Assembly (NCBI GenBank): GCA_035967975.1
Contig: JAWQFQ010000022.1
Coordinates: 1-64,000 of the forward strand
From: Scytonema sp035967975
GTDB lineage: Bacteria > Cyanobacteriota > Cyanobacteriia > Cyanobacteriales > Nostocaceae
Length of the DNA: 64,000 nucleotides
Reading direction: 5' to 3'
Under the pieces are notes generated by a model. The model was not told where the DNA came from and did not search any database. It saw nothing but the letters and a program-made list of their open reading frames with translations. Position 1 is the stretch's first letter. Each line of letters starts with the position of its first letter. Positions 36,709 through 45,820 of this stretch are shown here, piece by piece. The position numbers and the translations under genes were made by a program.

Positions 36709-37875
36709 TTAAAAAACATCAGCCGGGTCTGCGGCTTGTAATTTACGCATAGCAATAAAGCCCGAACCACCACACATGATGAGGGTTAATAGCAATACCA
36801 TGATGGCGCGATTGAAATTCATCACAATGGGCAAAAGAGTTGCGGTTTTGGCAATATAGTAAAGTCCCGCAGAAACAGCAAATCCTGGTATAAATCCCAA
36901 AAGACCCAAAACAATGGCTTCCTGAATCAAAACCCCCACAAGGTATCCATCGCTATACCCCATTGCTTTTAAGGTCGCGTATTCTGGTAGGTGGTCTGAG
37001 ACATCAGAGTAAAGAATTTGGTAAACAATCACCATACCTACGATAAAGCCAATGATAGTACCAAATCCGAAGACAAAGCCGATGGGGGTACTATTTCCCC
37101 AATAAGTTTTTTCTCTTTCTGCAAACTCTGCTAAAGTTAGTACGTCAACATCCTTTGGCAAAGTTGCTTGCAGATTTGCTTGGACTTGCTTGATATCTGC
37201 ATTTTGCTTGATGTGAATGATACCGACATCAATCTGGTCGGGTTGGCGTTTAGGGAACAGGTGCAGAAAAGTTGAGTCACTCGCAATCACGTTACCATCA
37301 GCCGCAAAGGAAGCACCGATAGTAAATAATCCGGCTACTTGCACATTTAAATCATTCAGTTGAGCGGAGAGGGATGATGACTGTTGAAAAAGCTGGGGAA
37401 TATCACCGTATTCTGGTCTTCCCGCACGGTCATACAACACTCGATTGAGAATCTGAATTTGTGGTATTTGTTGTTTAATTTCTGGGAGCTTAAAAGCTGG
37501 TTTAGCTGGGTCAATACCGTAGACCAGGATAGGTCTATTAATACCAGTATCGGGATTGCGCCAATACGCAGTATCAACGTACAAAGAACTGGTTGATTTG
37601 ACACCTTCAACAGCAGCGGCTTGATATATCCGATTTCTAGTGAAGCTTTTGACAACGAACAGGGTTTCTAGATTGGGACTCACTAAAACCAAATCAGCAT
37701 CCATATTTTCGTGGGGGAGGACTGCGGATTTATAAAAAGCTTCCATGAAACCCAATTGAACAAACATTAAGATATCAGCAAAACCGATTCCTGCTATGGC
37801 GATCGCAAGACGAGTTTTTTCTCTGGTGACTTGATTCCACGCTAGAGGAGTTTTGCGAAACAGTTTGCGAAGCAT
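36709..37875 (-). CDS. devC: DevC-type ABC exporter membrane protein
   Basis: 388 residues. One N-terminal membrane helix (LAIAIAGIGFADILMFVQLGF), a large periplasmic domain, then three C-terminal helices with the FtsX pattern (VYQILYSDVSDHLPEYATLK, ALYSDGYLV-like coupling segment, LLLTLIMCGGSGFIAMRKL). It forms the membrane dimer moved by DevA. Gaps to devB (11 bp) and devA (17 bp) show one operon. Confidence 0.92.
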   Translation of the reverse strand: MLRKLFRKTPLAWNQVTREKTRLAIAIAGIGFADILMFVQLGFMEAFYKSAVLPHENMDADLVLVSPNLETLFVVKSFTRNRIYQAAAVEGVKSTSSLYVDTAYWRNPDTGINRPILVYGIDPAKPAFKLPEIKQQIPQIQILNRVLYDRAGRPEYGDIPQLFQQSSSLSAQLNDLNVQVAGLFTIGASFAADGNVIASDSTFLHLFPKRQPDQIDVGIIHIKQNADIKQVQANLQATLPKDVDVLTLAEFAEREKTYWGNSTPIGFVFGFGTIIGFIVGMVIVYQILYSDVSDHLPEYATLKAMGYSDGYLVGVLIQEAIVLGLLGFIPGFAVSAGLYYIAKTATLLPIVMNFNRAIMVLLLTLIMCGGSGFIAMRKLQAADPADVF

Positions 37876-37886
37876 GATTGATCTCC

Positions 37887-39176
37887 TTACAGTTTAATTG
37901 CAGTGTTAACTTGCAGGTTAGTTAACCCTGCAACTTTTTGGCTGTCTTCGGGACGCAAGCGAATTCTGACTTCAATCACCCTGCGATCAAGATTTTCTCC
38001 TGGTTGAGTGCTGAAAACTTTTTGTTGGCTAACCTGTAGCCCAATCAGGTTAACAGTTCCCTGTAATTCTCCAGAAAATGACTCACTGGTGATGACAGCT
38101 TGCTGACCTACACGGATTTTGCTAATATCAGTTTGATACACCTCTGCAACGACTTCCATATCGTCGGTTTGTGCCAAATCTGCTATTCCTTCACTGGTAA
38201 TCGATTCGCCCGGTCTAGTATAAATCTCTAGAATTCGACCAGCCATCGGTGCTCGAATATACGCTTGGTTCAAGTCTGTTTCCGCCTGTTTAACTGCGGC
38301 TGCGGCTGTATCCACCTCTGCTTGTGATGCTTGTACATCGACTGGACGAACTTCAGCAATTCGGTTTAAGGTCGCTTTGGCTTCGTTTATCTGCTCTTTA
38401 CCTGTACTTTCAATCCGTGCTAGGCTAACTTTAGCTTCGTTCAATTGCTGTTGACCTGTACGTTCAATACGTGCTAAAGTTACTTTAGCTTCATTCAATT
38501 GCTGACTACTTGTTTCTAGGTTCAATCGCTTACTATCAAACAGTGATGCAGAGATAGCTCCTTGTTTGTAAAGCGTTTGATAGCGCTGATACTCAGCTGT
38601 TGCATTGTTAAGTTCTGCTTCCAGCTTTTTAATTGTTGCTTGTTGAGCCTGTTTGTCACCCTCCAGTTGTGCTTCTAATCGGCTAATGGTGCTTTGTTGG
38701 GCTACTTTGTCATTTTGCAATTGAGCTTCTAAGCGGCGAATGGTTGCTGATTGAGCACTGATTTCTCCAGTTTTAGCACCAGCTTTCACCTGCGCTAACT
38801 TCGCCTGCGCTACTTTTAACTGTTGTTGTGCTTCTAACAAAGCAGATTGTAAGCGCACCCGACTATCCAAAACGGCGATCGCTTGACCTGATTGAACGCG
38901 ATCGCCCCTCTTAACAAGGAGTTCAGCCACCCGGTCTCTTTCTAGAGTCAACGGAGCAGAAACCCGAATCACCTCTTTTTCAGGTTGTAACCTTCCTAAA
39001 GCAATGACCTTTTTAACAACTGGAGCAGTTGGAACTGGTGCTGGTTGTTGATTAGTTTTTTCAAATTGAGATATACTATAAAAAGCAGTTGCACCTGACA
39101 AAGCTGTACCTAGGACTATCAGTCCAAACATTGAGCGATAGCGATTCAGCGATTTTGGAAATGTTTGAAGATTCAT
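37887..39176 (-). CDS. devB: DevB-type membrane fusion protein (HlyD family)
   Basis: 429 residues from the ATG at 39176, preceded by AGGGAG; the frame extends 15 codons further without a good start signal. One N-terminal anchor helix (MFGLIVLGTALSGATAFYSI), lipoyl half-motifs around VIALGRLQPEKEVIRVSAP and AYIRAPMAGRIL, and a long coiled coil with repeated (Q/E)QATIxxLEAxL and QLNEAKVxLARIE units. It bridges the inner-membrane DevCA to a TolC-type channel. The repeated coiled-coil units suggest internal duplications. Confidence 0.92.
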   Translation of the reverse strand: MNLQTFPKSLNRYRSMFGLIVLGTALSGATAFYSISQFEKTNQQPAPVPTAPVVKKVIALGRLQPEKEVIRVSAPLTLERDRVAELLVKRGDRVQSGQAIAVLDSRVRLQSALLEAQQQLKVAQAKLAQVKAGAKTGEISAQSATIRRLEAQLQNDKVAQQSTISRLEAQLEGDKQAQQATIKKLEAELNNATAEYQRYQTLYKQGAISASLFDSKRLNLETSSQQLNEAKVTLARIERTGQQQLNEAKVSLARIESTGKEQINEAKATLNRIAEVRPVDVQASQAEVDTAAAAVKQAETDLNQAYIRAPMAGRILEIYTRPGESITSEGIADLAQTDDMEVVAEVYQTDISKIRVGQQAVITSESFSGELQGTVNLIGLQVSQQKVFSTQPGENLDRRVIEVRIRLRPEDSQKVAGLTNLQVNTAIKL

Positions 39177-39401
39177 GAAAAATGGCTCCCTACCAGCAAG
39201 ACAATAAACGAATCGTTGCAATCAGATGTAAACTTAGATTGACAAAAGTTGGATTATATGGATATCATCCAACCTGCATTGTTAACAGACGTTAAGCTTG
39301 AAAAGCTTGTCTCTAATGTTGTTATAGGGTGAGACAAAATCGTTTATGCAACATCAGGATAAAAAAAAGAAAAAATAAAGCGTATTGGATGATAAGAAAC
39401 A

Positions 39402-39434
39402 AGAAACCCGGTTTCTTGAAGAAACCGGGTTTCT
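39402..39434. repeat. GAAACCCGG-type palindrome between ACP copy 2 and devB
   Basis: Arms AGAAACCCGGTTTCT and complement with a short loop, same family as 17597-17629. It could act as a partial transcription block between the ACP and the exporter genes, but no T-run follows. Confidence 0.85.
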
Positions 39435-39476
39435 GAGGTGTCGCAATTTTCACAAATGAAACAAGGCTGGGTATAA

Positions 39477-39734
39477 TTAAGCACTCATAAGAGAGACCAA
39501 ATGGTTTGCGAGAGCTTCAATAGTTGGATAATCCCAAGCTAAAGTCGCAGACAACTTCATTCCCAGTAAGCTTTCCAGGTCACCCGACAAACTAACTGCG
39601 GTCATCGAATTGAGACCATACCCAGCAAAAGGTTCTTGGATATCAATATCTTCCGGATTCAATTCCAACTCTTCAGACACTTTAGAAATCAACCAAGCTT
39701 GAAGTTCTTCTGTACTAAAAGTCTTAACTTGCAT
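39477..39734 (-). CDS. Free-standing acyl carrier protein (copy 2)
   Basis: 85 residues, phosphopantetheine Ser in GYGLNSMTAV, AAGGAGT before the start. It follows the FAAL and two acyl-CoA-dehydrogenase-like genes, so it is probably the acceptor of the FAAL-activated fatty acid and the carrier on which the dehydrogenases act. Nearly the same protein as the ACP at 4806-5060; they differ mainly at the last six residues and at a few other sites (for example DDI/EDI, EN/ES). Confidence 0.93.
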   Translation of the reverse strand: MQVKTFSTEELQAWLISKVSEELELNPEDIDIQEPFAGYGLNSMTAVSLSGDLESLLGMKLSATLAWDYPTIEALANHLVSLMSA

Positions 39735-39886
39735 TGTCTTTACTCCTTAGAATAGAATGGGTTTTGTTAGAAAAAAAATTGTTCGTTTTTCTGGTGTTGT
39801 AGATTGGTTGTGTAATCTTTGTTTTAGCCTCTGTAAATGTATAGGGAGTAGGTTTGAGATTTATGCATTATGTTCGTAGTAGCGCT

Positions 39887-41653
39887 TCAGCGCATGCAAT
39901 TCCTGCTTAGCTGAAGTGGAACGATAGAAAAAAGCTGATCTTGCTGGTAAAGGTTGAGAAGTTCTTGGGCGACATTTTCTCTGAAAGAAACGGGAAGTGG
40001 ACTGGACGAGTGATGGAAGGACATCATCAGTTTGTCCAAACACAGTACTAACCATTCACCCTTAGCAAAAAAGTCACCCAACTGCTTTCTGTTGTGAAGC
40101 CACATATGTAAACACGCAGCTGCTGTGTGTAAAGTACAATGTTTTGCAGCAAGGTCGAATAACTCTGGCGACTTGTCATATTGTCGTCCGTAGCGACTTT
40201 TCACACTTGTTAACATTGTATGCTGCTCGCTCATTTCTTCAATAATCTGATTTGCAAATGAAATCAGTCTCATTAAGACTTCAGAATCTACGTCAGATTC
40301 TGTCTTGAGGGCGTAAAGCTGTTCTACAGCTACTTCTATACCTTGTAAAATATCATCACGTCCGCGATTAAACAGTTCCAGTCGGTTAGGGTCAAAATCA
40401 GGAAGTGGTTTTTCCAAAGAAAAAATCGTTTCCAGACTTGATTTCATTTCCTCAAAACGAGAAGCATCTGGTTTTTGAGGGGCTTTAGGTTGCAAAGATG
40501 CTCCAATAGTTGTCAGATTGAGATAAGTACCAGCATGAAACATACTCACAACCGCACTGTCCCGAACAATTTTTTGAAACACTCCAGAGTTATGACCTTC
40601 ACGTAAGTAATAGCGTGCTCCCAACACAATGGAGAGATTGTGAATAACTTGTTCGATAGTTGTCGGTACAAAATATTTAACAACTGAAGACCACAACCGC
40701 ATCTGCTCCGTAGCTGCATGAGCCGCCCTACTGGTAGCAATAGCTACGCAATCACAGATTAAAATATCTAGAAAAGCATCTACCAACAATTTTTGCGCGT
40801 GGGGAATGGCGAAAACACTATTACCATATAACTTCCGTGAAAGCGCAAAGTTTAATGTCGTTCGCAATGCTGTATCAGCAGCGCCTAAAGACAAAGCTGG
40901 AATCACCGTACGTGTGAGTTGAAAAGCTTTCAGGGTTATCTCTAAAGCAGAACCGGGAGCTCCAATTAATGAGTCATTAGGGATAAGACTTTCATTAAAA
41001 CGGATACCACTACAATCAGCACCTCGGATTCCAAGAGTTTTTACCTTATCTATATAGGAATAGGAAGACCGATCTAATTGTTCTTTTTCCACCAAAAACA
41101 AAGAGAAACCACGTGGACCACCATTAACGTCAGTTTTAGCAAATACGGTAAGTGCTGTACCACGTGTAGCATTGCTGAACAACCACTTTTCACCGTTAAG
41201 GAGATAACCATTCTCTGTCTTAGTGGCTTGAACATCGGTAGCAAGAAAATCACTACCATGAGCTTTCTCATGATACGCTAGCGATACTCTTCCCTGGTTC
41301 TTAATCAGATGGGCGAGTTTGTGCTTTTGTTCCTCAGTCCCGCCAACCCAAGCAGCTACAGAACCAAGATAGGTTTTACCATAAGCTATGGCGGTTGTTA
41401 AATCTCGCCTTCCAAGAAGTCTCAGTAGTGAAAAGAATTCCTCATAGGATTTCAGCTTTCCTCCATAGTTGACAGGTATGTAATATTCGTTAAAATTCCA
41501 TTTGTCTAGGAGTCCAAAAAATTCCTGTGGATATTCTTCTTGTTCATCCAGTTCAACAATTCGTTTGAAGGAAAACTTATTTTCTGGGTTGGAAGGGTTA
41601 CCTAAGTACTCTTCTAGTTGTTCAGCAGCACGATATTGTTTGGGTAATTGCAT
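39887..41653 (-). CDS. Long acyl-CoA/acyl-ACP dehydrogenase-like protein 2
   Basis: 588 residues, against about 380 for common acyl-CoA dehydrogenases; the extra part is a C-terminal helical region of about 200 residues. The flavoprotein core is clear: VSLAYHEKAHGSDFLATDV, GEKWLFSNATRGTALTVFAKT, GIRGADCSGIRF and LGARYYLREGHNSGVFQKIVRD. At the usual catalytic-glutamate position (YEGT in medium-chain enzymes) it reads FHAGT, so the base is replaced or lies elsewhere. It is homologous over its whole length to the protein encoded just upstream and may form a heteromer with it. It likely introduces or binds an alpha,beta double bond on an ACP-bound chain (inference). Confidence 0.85.
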   Translation of the reverse strand: MQLPKQYRAAEQLEEYLGNPSNPENKFSFKRIVELDEQEEYPQEFFGLLDKWNFNEYYIPVNYGGKLKSYEEFFSLLRLLGRRDLTTAIAYGKTYLGSVAAWVGGTEEQKHKLAHLIKNQGRVSLAYHEKAHGSDFLATDVQATKTENGYLLNGEKWLFSNATRGTALTVFAKTDVNGGPRGFSLFLVEKEQLDRSSYSYIDKVKTLGIRGADCSGIRFNESLIPNDSLIGAPGSALEITLKAFQLTRTVIPALSLGAADTALRTTLNFALSRKLYGNSVFAIPHAQKLLVDAFLDILICDCVAIATSRAAHAATEQMRLWSSVVKYFVPTTIEQVIHNLSIVLGARYYLREGHNSGVFQKIVRDSAVVSMFHAGTYLNLTTIGASLQPKAPQKPDASRFEEMKSSLETIFSLEKPLPDFDPNRLELFNRGRDDILQGIEVAVEQLYALKTESDVDSEVLMRLISFANQIIEEMSEQHTMLTSVKSRYGRQYDKSPELFDLAAKHCTLHTAAACLHMWLHNRKQLGDFFAKGEWLVLCLDKLMMSFHHSSSPLPVSFRENVAQELLNLYQQDQLFSIVPLQLSRNCMR

Positions 41654-41790
41654 AAAAATTCTCGCTATTATTGTTAGTGGTTAGTGGTTAGTGGTTAGTG
41701 GATACTCCTTTTCTGCTCAAAGATTACCTATTGAAATGAACCGCAAAGACGCAAAGGACGCAAAGAAAGAGGAAGAAAATATCGGTAATC

Positions 41791-41958
41791 TTAGAGGTTG
41801 TTTGAAAAGTAGTTGGCTGTGATTTTAGGTACTTATCTATCCTCCCTAGCCCCCCTTTTTAAGGGGGGAAATCTCTTAAAGTACCCCTTTTTAAGGGGGA
41901 TTTAGGGGGATATTGAATGTGCATGCTACTGATGAAAAGACTTTTCAAATATCCTTTA
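41791..41958. mobile_element. MITE-like element, copy 2, touching a gene's stop codon
   Basis: Same ends and inner C-rich/G-rich arms as copy 1. Its right edge (CAAATATCCTTTA) runs to the TAA stop of the acyl-CoA-dehydrogenase-like gene at 41956-41958, so the element inserted at the very end of that gene. It separates the two dehydrogenase genes together with an STRR (GTTAGTG repeats at about 41677-41702) and a dispersed repeat (ACCTATTGAAATGAACCGC) also found inverted near 46600. Confidence 0.8.
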
Positions 41959-43728
41959 AGCTTGTGTTTGAGCCAACTGAATTGGAACAATTGAAAAGAG
42001 TTTGTCTTGCTTGTGAAGGTTAAGCAGTTCTTGAGCAACATTCTGTCTATAAGAAACAGGAAGTGAACTGGGCGTGTGATGGAAAGACATTTTTAACCGT
42101 TCCAAACATAGTACTAACCATTCACCTTTTGCAAAAAAGTCACCTAACTGTGTTCTGTTGTGAATCCACATATGAATACACGCAGATGCTGCAAACAAAT
42201 TACAGTACTGTTGTGCAAGTTCAAAGAATTCTGGGGGTTCACTATGTCCTTTTGAGTTTGGTAAATTTTTCAGTATTTCATCCTGTTTTTTTAGTAAATT
42301 TAGGATATCTATTGAAAGTGTTATGACTCTTTCCATGACTTCAGATTCAACTTCTGCAGATTCTTGTAGTGTTTTTAATTCTGCAAGAGTTATATCTAGT
42401 CCTTGTAAGACTTCGTCATTACCGCGATTAAATAGCTCTAGTTGATTGGGATTCAATTCTGGTAGGGGTTTATCTAGAGAGAAAATATTTTCTAAGTTTT
42501 TACTCAGTTCTTTTCTCCTGTCTATATCTATTCTTTCTCGTTGTTTTGCTAGATATTTAAGCTGTAGTACGATCGCATGCAAATTGACAACGGTACTACC
42601 ATCAAATAAGCTAACGATCGCACTGTCTCTTACCATCTTCTGAAAAATCCCCCACCAGTGGGTTTCTCGTAAATAGTAACGCGCACCGAGGACTATAGAG
42701 AGATTGTGAAGAACTTTTTCAACTGTTGTTGGGACAAAATACTTAACAATCGCTGACCAAACGCTCATTTGGTCTGTCACTATATGAAGTCCTCTACTCA
42801 CAGCAATAGCGACACAATCACAAATTAAAATATCTAGAAAAGCATCAACTAACAGTTTCTGAGCATGGGGAATAGCAAATACACTGTCACCGTAAAGTTT
42901 GCGAGAAAGAGCAAAATCTAATGTACTTCGCAATCCTGTATCTGCTGCACCTAAAGACAGACCAGCGCAAATTGTGCGTGTTATCTGAAGGCTTTTGAGC
43001 GTTATTTCTAGACCCGACCCACGTTTTCCAATTAGAGATTCTTTGGGAATCAAACAATTTTGAAAACTGATACCACTGATATCTGCACCACGAATACCGT
43101 GAGTTTTAATTTTATCAAGATGGTGATAAGATGAGCTATCCAGTTTATCTTTTTCAACTAAGAAGACAGAAAAACTACGAGAATTACCATTATTGTCAGT
43201 TTTGGCAAAAACGGTGATAGCTTTACCGCGAGTAGCATTGTTAATCAACCACTTTTCCCCAGATAACAGATAACCATCTTCTACTTCAATTGCTTCTACT
43301 TCATTAGCAACTAAATCACTTCCATGTGTCTTTTCGGTCAGTCCCAGAGATACCTGTTTTTGCTCTTTAATAACCTTTGCTAACTTGTACTTTTGTTCTT
43401 CTTCACTTCCTACCCAAATACAGACAGAACCAAGATAAGTCTTACCATGACCTATAGCAACTGTTAAATCCCGCCGTGAAATCAATCGCATCAGTGAAAG
43501 CAATTCTTCATAGGATTTAAGCTTTCCACCATAGATTTGAGGAATGTAATGATGATGAAAGTCCCACTGTTCAAGAATTGTTTTAATCGCCTCTGGGTAC
43601 TCTTCTTTTTCATCGAGTTCAATAGAGTGTTTGAAAGAGAATTCATTATCAGAATTGCAAGGGCTTCCTAAATACTCTTCTAGCAATTCAGAACTAGAAT
43701 ACTGCTCTAAGTGAGAAATCTGTGACAT
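41956..43728 (-). CDS. Long acyl-CoA/acyl-ACP dehydrogenase-like protein 1
   Basis: 590 residues from the ATG at 43728, chosen by alignment with its paralogue; the frame opens 13 codons earlier. Same layout: N-terminal helical domain, flavin core with VSLGLTEKTHGSDLVANEV, GEKWLINNATRGKAITVFAKT, GIRGADISGISF, and the long helical C-terminus ending in the shared FAKGEWLVLCLERLKMSFHH stretch. At the catalytic-glutamate position it has Asp (LFDGST), unlike the His of its partner. It lies downstream of the FAAL gene in the same direction. A MITE sits exactly at its stop. Confidence 0.85.
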   Translation of the reverse strand: MSQISHLEQYSSSELLEEYLGSPCNSDNEFSFKHSIELDEKEEYPEAIKTILEQWDFHHHYIPQIYGGKLKSYEELLSLMRLISRRDLTVAIGHGKTYLGSVCIWVGSEEEQKYKLAKVIKEQKQVSLGLTEKTHGSDLVANEVEAIEVEDGYLLSGEKWLINNATRGKAITVFAKTDNNGNSRSFSVFLVEKDKLDSSSYHHLDKIKTHGIRGADISGISFQNCLIPKESLIGKRGSGLEITLKSLQITRTICAGLSLGAADTGLRSTLDFALSRKLYGDSVFAIPHAQKLLVDAFLDILICDCVAIAVSRGLHIVTDQMSVWSAIVKYFVPTTVEKVLHNLSIVLGARYYLRETHWWGIFQKMVRDSAIVSLFDGSTVVNLHAIVLQLKYLAKQRERIDIDRRKELSKNLENIFSLDKPLPELNPNQLELFNRGNDEVLQGLDITLAELKTLQESAEVESEVMERVITLSIDILNLLKKQDEILKNLPNSKGHSEPPEFFELAQQYCNLFAASACIHMWIHNRTQLGDFFAKGEWLVLCLERLKMSFHHTPSSLPVSYRQNVAQELLNLHKQDKLFSIVPIQLAQTQA

Positions 43729-43939
43729 AGTTTTCTTTTTCAAGGTTTCTACAATAAAAGTAAACATTCAGCTATTAGCGATTTTTCTGTCAACTTTGAT
43801 ATACTTTATGAGCGTTCTATCGTCTAATATGGCGATTCCCATGTAAGTGAGGTACAAAAAGAAAGAATTAACCACAGATGAACGCACCCTCAACGCAGAT
43901 AAATTTGGACTTCAGCAGGCTAGGAAACGCTATAGCACT

Positions 43940-43987
43940 ACTTAAAGCTGATAGCTATTAGCTATTAGCTATTAGCTATTAGCTATT
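43940..43987. repeat. 7-bp tandem repeat tract (TAGCTAT)
   Basis: About six copies of AGCTATT run up to the end of the FAAL gene; the stop region at 43983 is inside the tract, so the last residues of FAAL may have been reshaped by it. Confidence 0.8.
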
Positions 43988-45761
43988 TTTGTAGCACAAG
44001 AGTTTTACTGACTTTAGTTTGTTTAGTCCATTGACCTACTGTATCTAAGCTGTTAGTTAAAAACCCTCTTCGACAAGCATGGCGTTGAATCTTACCACTA
44101 GAGGTCTTGGGAATGCTGGTGGTTTTGAGCAACAAAACAGCGTAAACCTGTAATTCGTGATTTTGGGAAACGGCTTGACAAATGCTTTTTACTATCTCAT
44201 CAACATTGAGTTTGCGGATATATTGTCGCTCAACCTCTTGAGCGATCGCCAATCTTTCTTGACCATCAACTTCAATTGCAAATGCTGCGCCACATCCCGC
44301 TCTCAATGCTGGGTGACTTTGTTCCACAGTCAATTCAATATCTTGGGGATAATGATTGCGACCACCAATGATAATCAAATCCTTCAAGCGACCTGTGACA
44401 AAGAGTTCGCCATTTTGAAGAAATCCCAAATCTCCAGTCCGGAGAAATGGACCTTCTCCCGTATCTGCTAAATAAGCCTGAAAAGTCTCTTGCGTTGTTG
44501 TTGTTCTATCCCAATAGCCTTTAGCAATATTAGCACCAGAAACCCAAATTTCACCGACCTCATCAGGTTGACAACTCCTCAAAGTTTCGGGATTAGCAAT
44601 GACAATCTTTTGGTCTAGTATAGTTTGACCGCTACTCACCAGTGTTTGGACTCCATCTTCGCCAAAAGCAGGTACCACTCGGTTTTCTTCAAGCGCATCT
44701 GCTTGAACTGTTGTCAGAATCGGTACATCAGAAGTCAGTCCACCGGAAACAATCAAAGTCGTTTCAGCCATACCGTAGCATGGATAGAAAGCATTAGGGC
44801 GAAAACCACAGGATGCAAAAGCCTCTGCAAACCGCTTCATAGTATCAGCACGCACAGGTTCAGCACCGTTAAAAGCAACATTCCAACTACTTAAATCGAG
44901 GCTTTCTTTCTGTTCAGCAGTGATTTTGCGAGCACACAAATCATACGCAAAATTTGGTCCACCACTAGTCGTTGCTTTGTAGCGAGAAATAGCTTCCAAC
45001 CAGCGCAAAGGACGTTGTAAAAAAGCAACTGGAGACATGAGAATACAAGGAATACCCAAATATAGGGGCTGCAACATATTTCCTATCAAACCCATATCAT
45101 GAAACAAGGGTAGCCAACCTACGAAAATAGTTTTTTCCGTGTGTTGCATAGCCTGTTTAATTTGTTTCTGATTATACATCATATTTTCATGACTTACCAT
45201 TACACCCTTAGGTGTACCAGTAGATCCCGAAGTGTATTGCAGAAATGCCAATGTATCAGGAGTGACAATTGGGTCATGCCATCCTTGTGATAAATTAACG
45301 TCAACTTCATCTGTAGTTATCCAGTGCAAAGCTTCTAAATCAGGAGACTGAGCAATTTGTTGTGCAGCATTGGACAATACAGTTGAGGTGGTGAGCACAA
45401 CTTTTGCTTGTGCATCTGATACAATCGCTTGCAAGCGTAACAAAGAGTGATTTTGTCGGGGAGGATAAGCCGGGACTCCAATCACTCCTGCGTAAAGACA
45501 GCCAAAGAATCCAGACACAAATTCTAAACCTTGAGGGTAAAGCAATAACGCTCGTTCCCCACGCACTCCCATACTTTGAAGCAAACTACCAATTGCTCGA
45601 GCCTGTTCATCTAACTGTTTATAGGTCAGTTTAACCTCTTCAGTTTCTCCATCTACCAAAAAGGTATAAGCTACTTTGTTAGGTTGGTGTGTAGCTCGAT
45701 AGCGCAGAAGGTCTACTAAAGTCGCGAGTCCTAACTGATTGAAAGAATTGTTACCAATCAT
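43983..45761 (-). CDS. Fatty acyl-AMP ligase (FAAL)
   Basis: 592 residues from the ATG at 45761, preceded by AGAGGG; an ATG 19 codons upstream lacks a ribosome site and overlaps the previous gene's end. ANL motifs: FLQYTSGSTGTPKGVMVSHE, FNGAEPVRADTMKRF, FYPCYGMAETTLIVSGG, FLRTGDLGFLQNGELFVTGR and TSSGKIQRHACR with the catalytic lysine. The LPLFHDMGLIGNML segment and length are those of FAALs, which make acyl-adenylates and pass the chain to an ACP. No carrier domain is fused, so the free ACP at 39477 (or 4806) is the likely acceptor. It begins a lipid-loading set with the two dehydrogenase-like genes. Confidence 0.93.
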   Translation of the reverse strand: MIGNNSFNQLGLATLVDLLRYRATHQPNKVAYTFLVDGETEEVKLTYKQLDEQARAIGSLLQSMGVRGERALLLYPQGLEFVSGFFGCLYAGVIGVPAYPPRQNHSLLRLQAIVSDAQAKVVLTTSTVLSNAAQQIAQSPDLEALHWITTDEVDVNLSQGWHDPIVTPDTLAFLQYTSGSTGTPKGVMVSHENMMYNQKQIKQAMQHTEKTIFVGWLPLFHDMGLIGNMLQPLYLGIPCILMSPVAFLQRPLRWLEAISRYKATTSGGPNFAYDLCARKITAEQKESLDLSSWNVAFNGAEPVRADTMKRFAEAFASCGFRPNAFYPCYGMAETTLIVSGGLTSDVPILTTVQADALEENRVVPAFGEDGVQTLVSSGQTILDQKIVIANPETLRSCQPDEVGEIWVSGANIAKGYWDRTTTTQETFQAYLADTGEGPFLRTGDLGFLQNGELFVTGRLKDLIIIGGRNHYPQDIELTVEQSHPALRAGCGAAFAIEVDGQERLAIAQEVERQYIRKLNVDEIVKSICQAVSQNHELQVYAVLLLKTTSIPKTSSGKIQRHACRRGFLTNSLDTVGQWTKQTKVSKTLVLQK

Positions 45762-45820
45762 TGTTTTTCCCTCTTCAAGATAAAAGCTAGTTAGTTTGAG
45801 TCTGGTGAAAAGATTCATGT

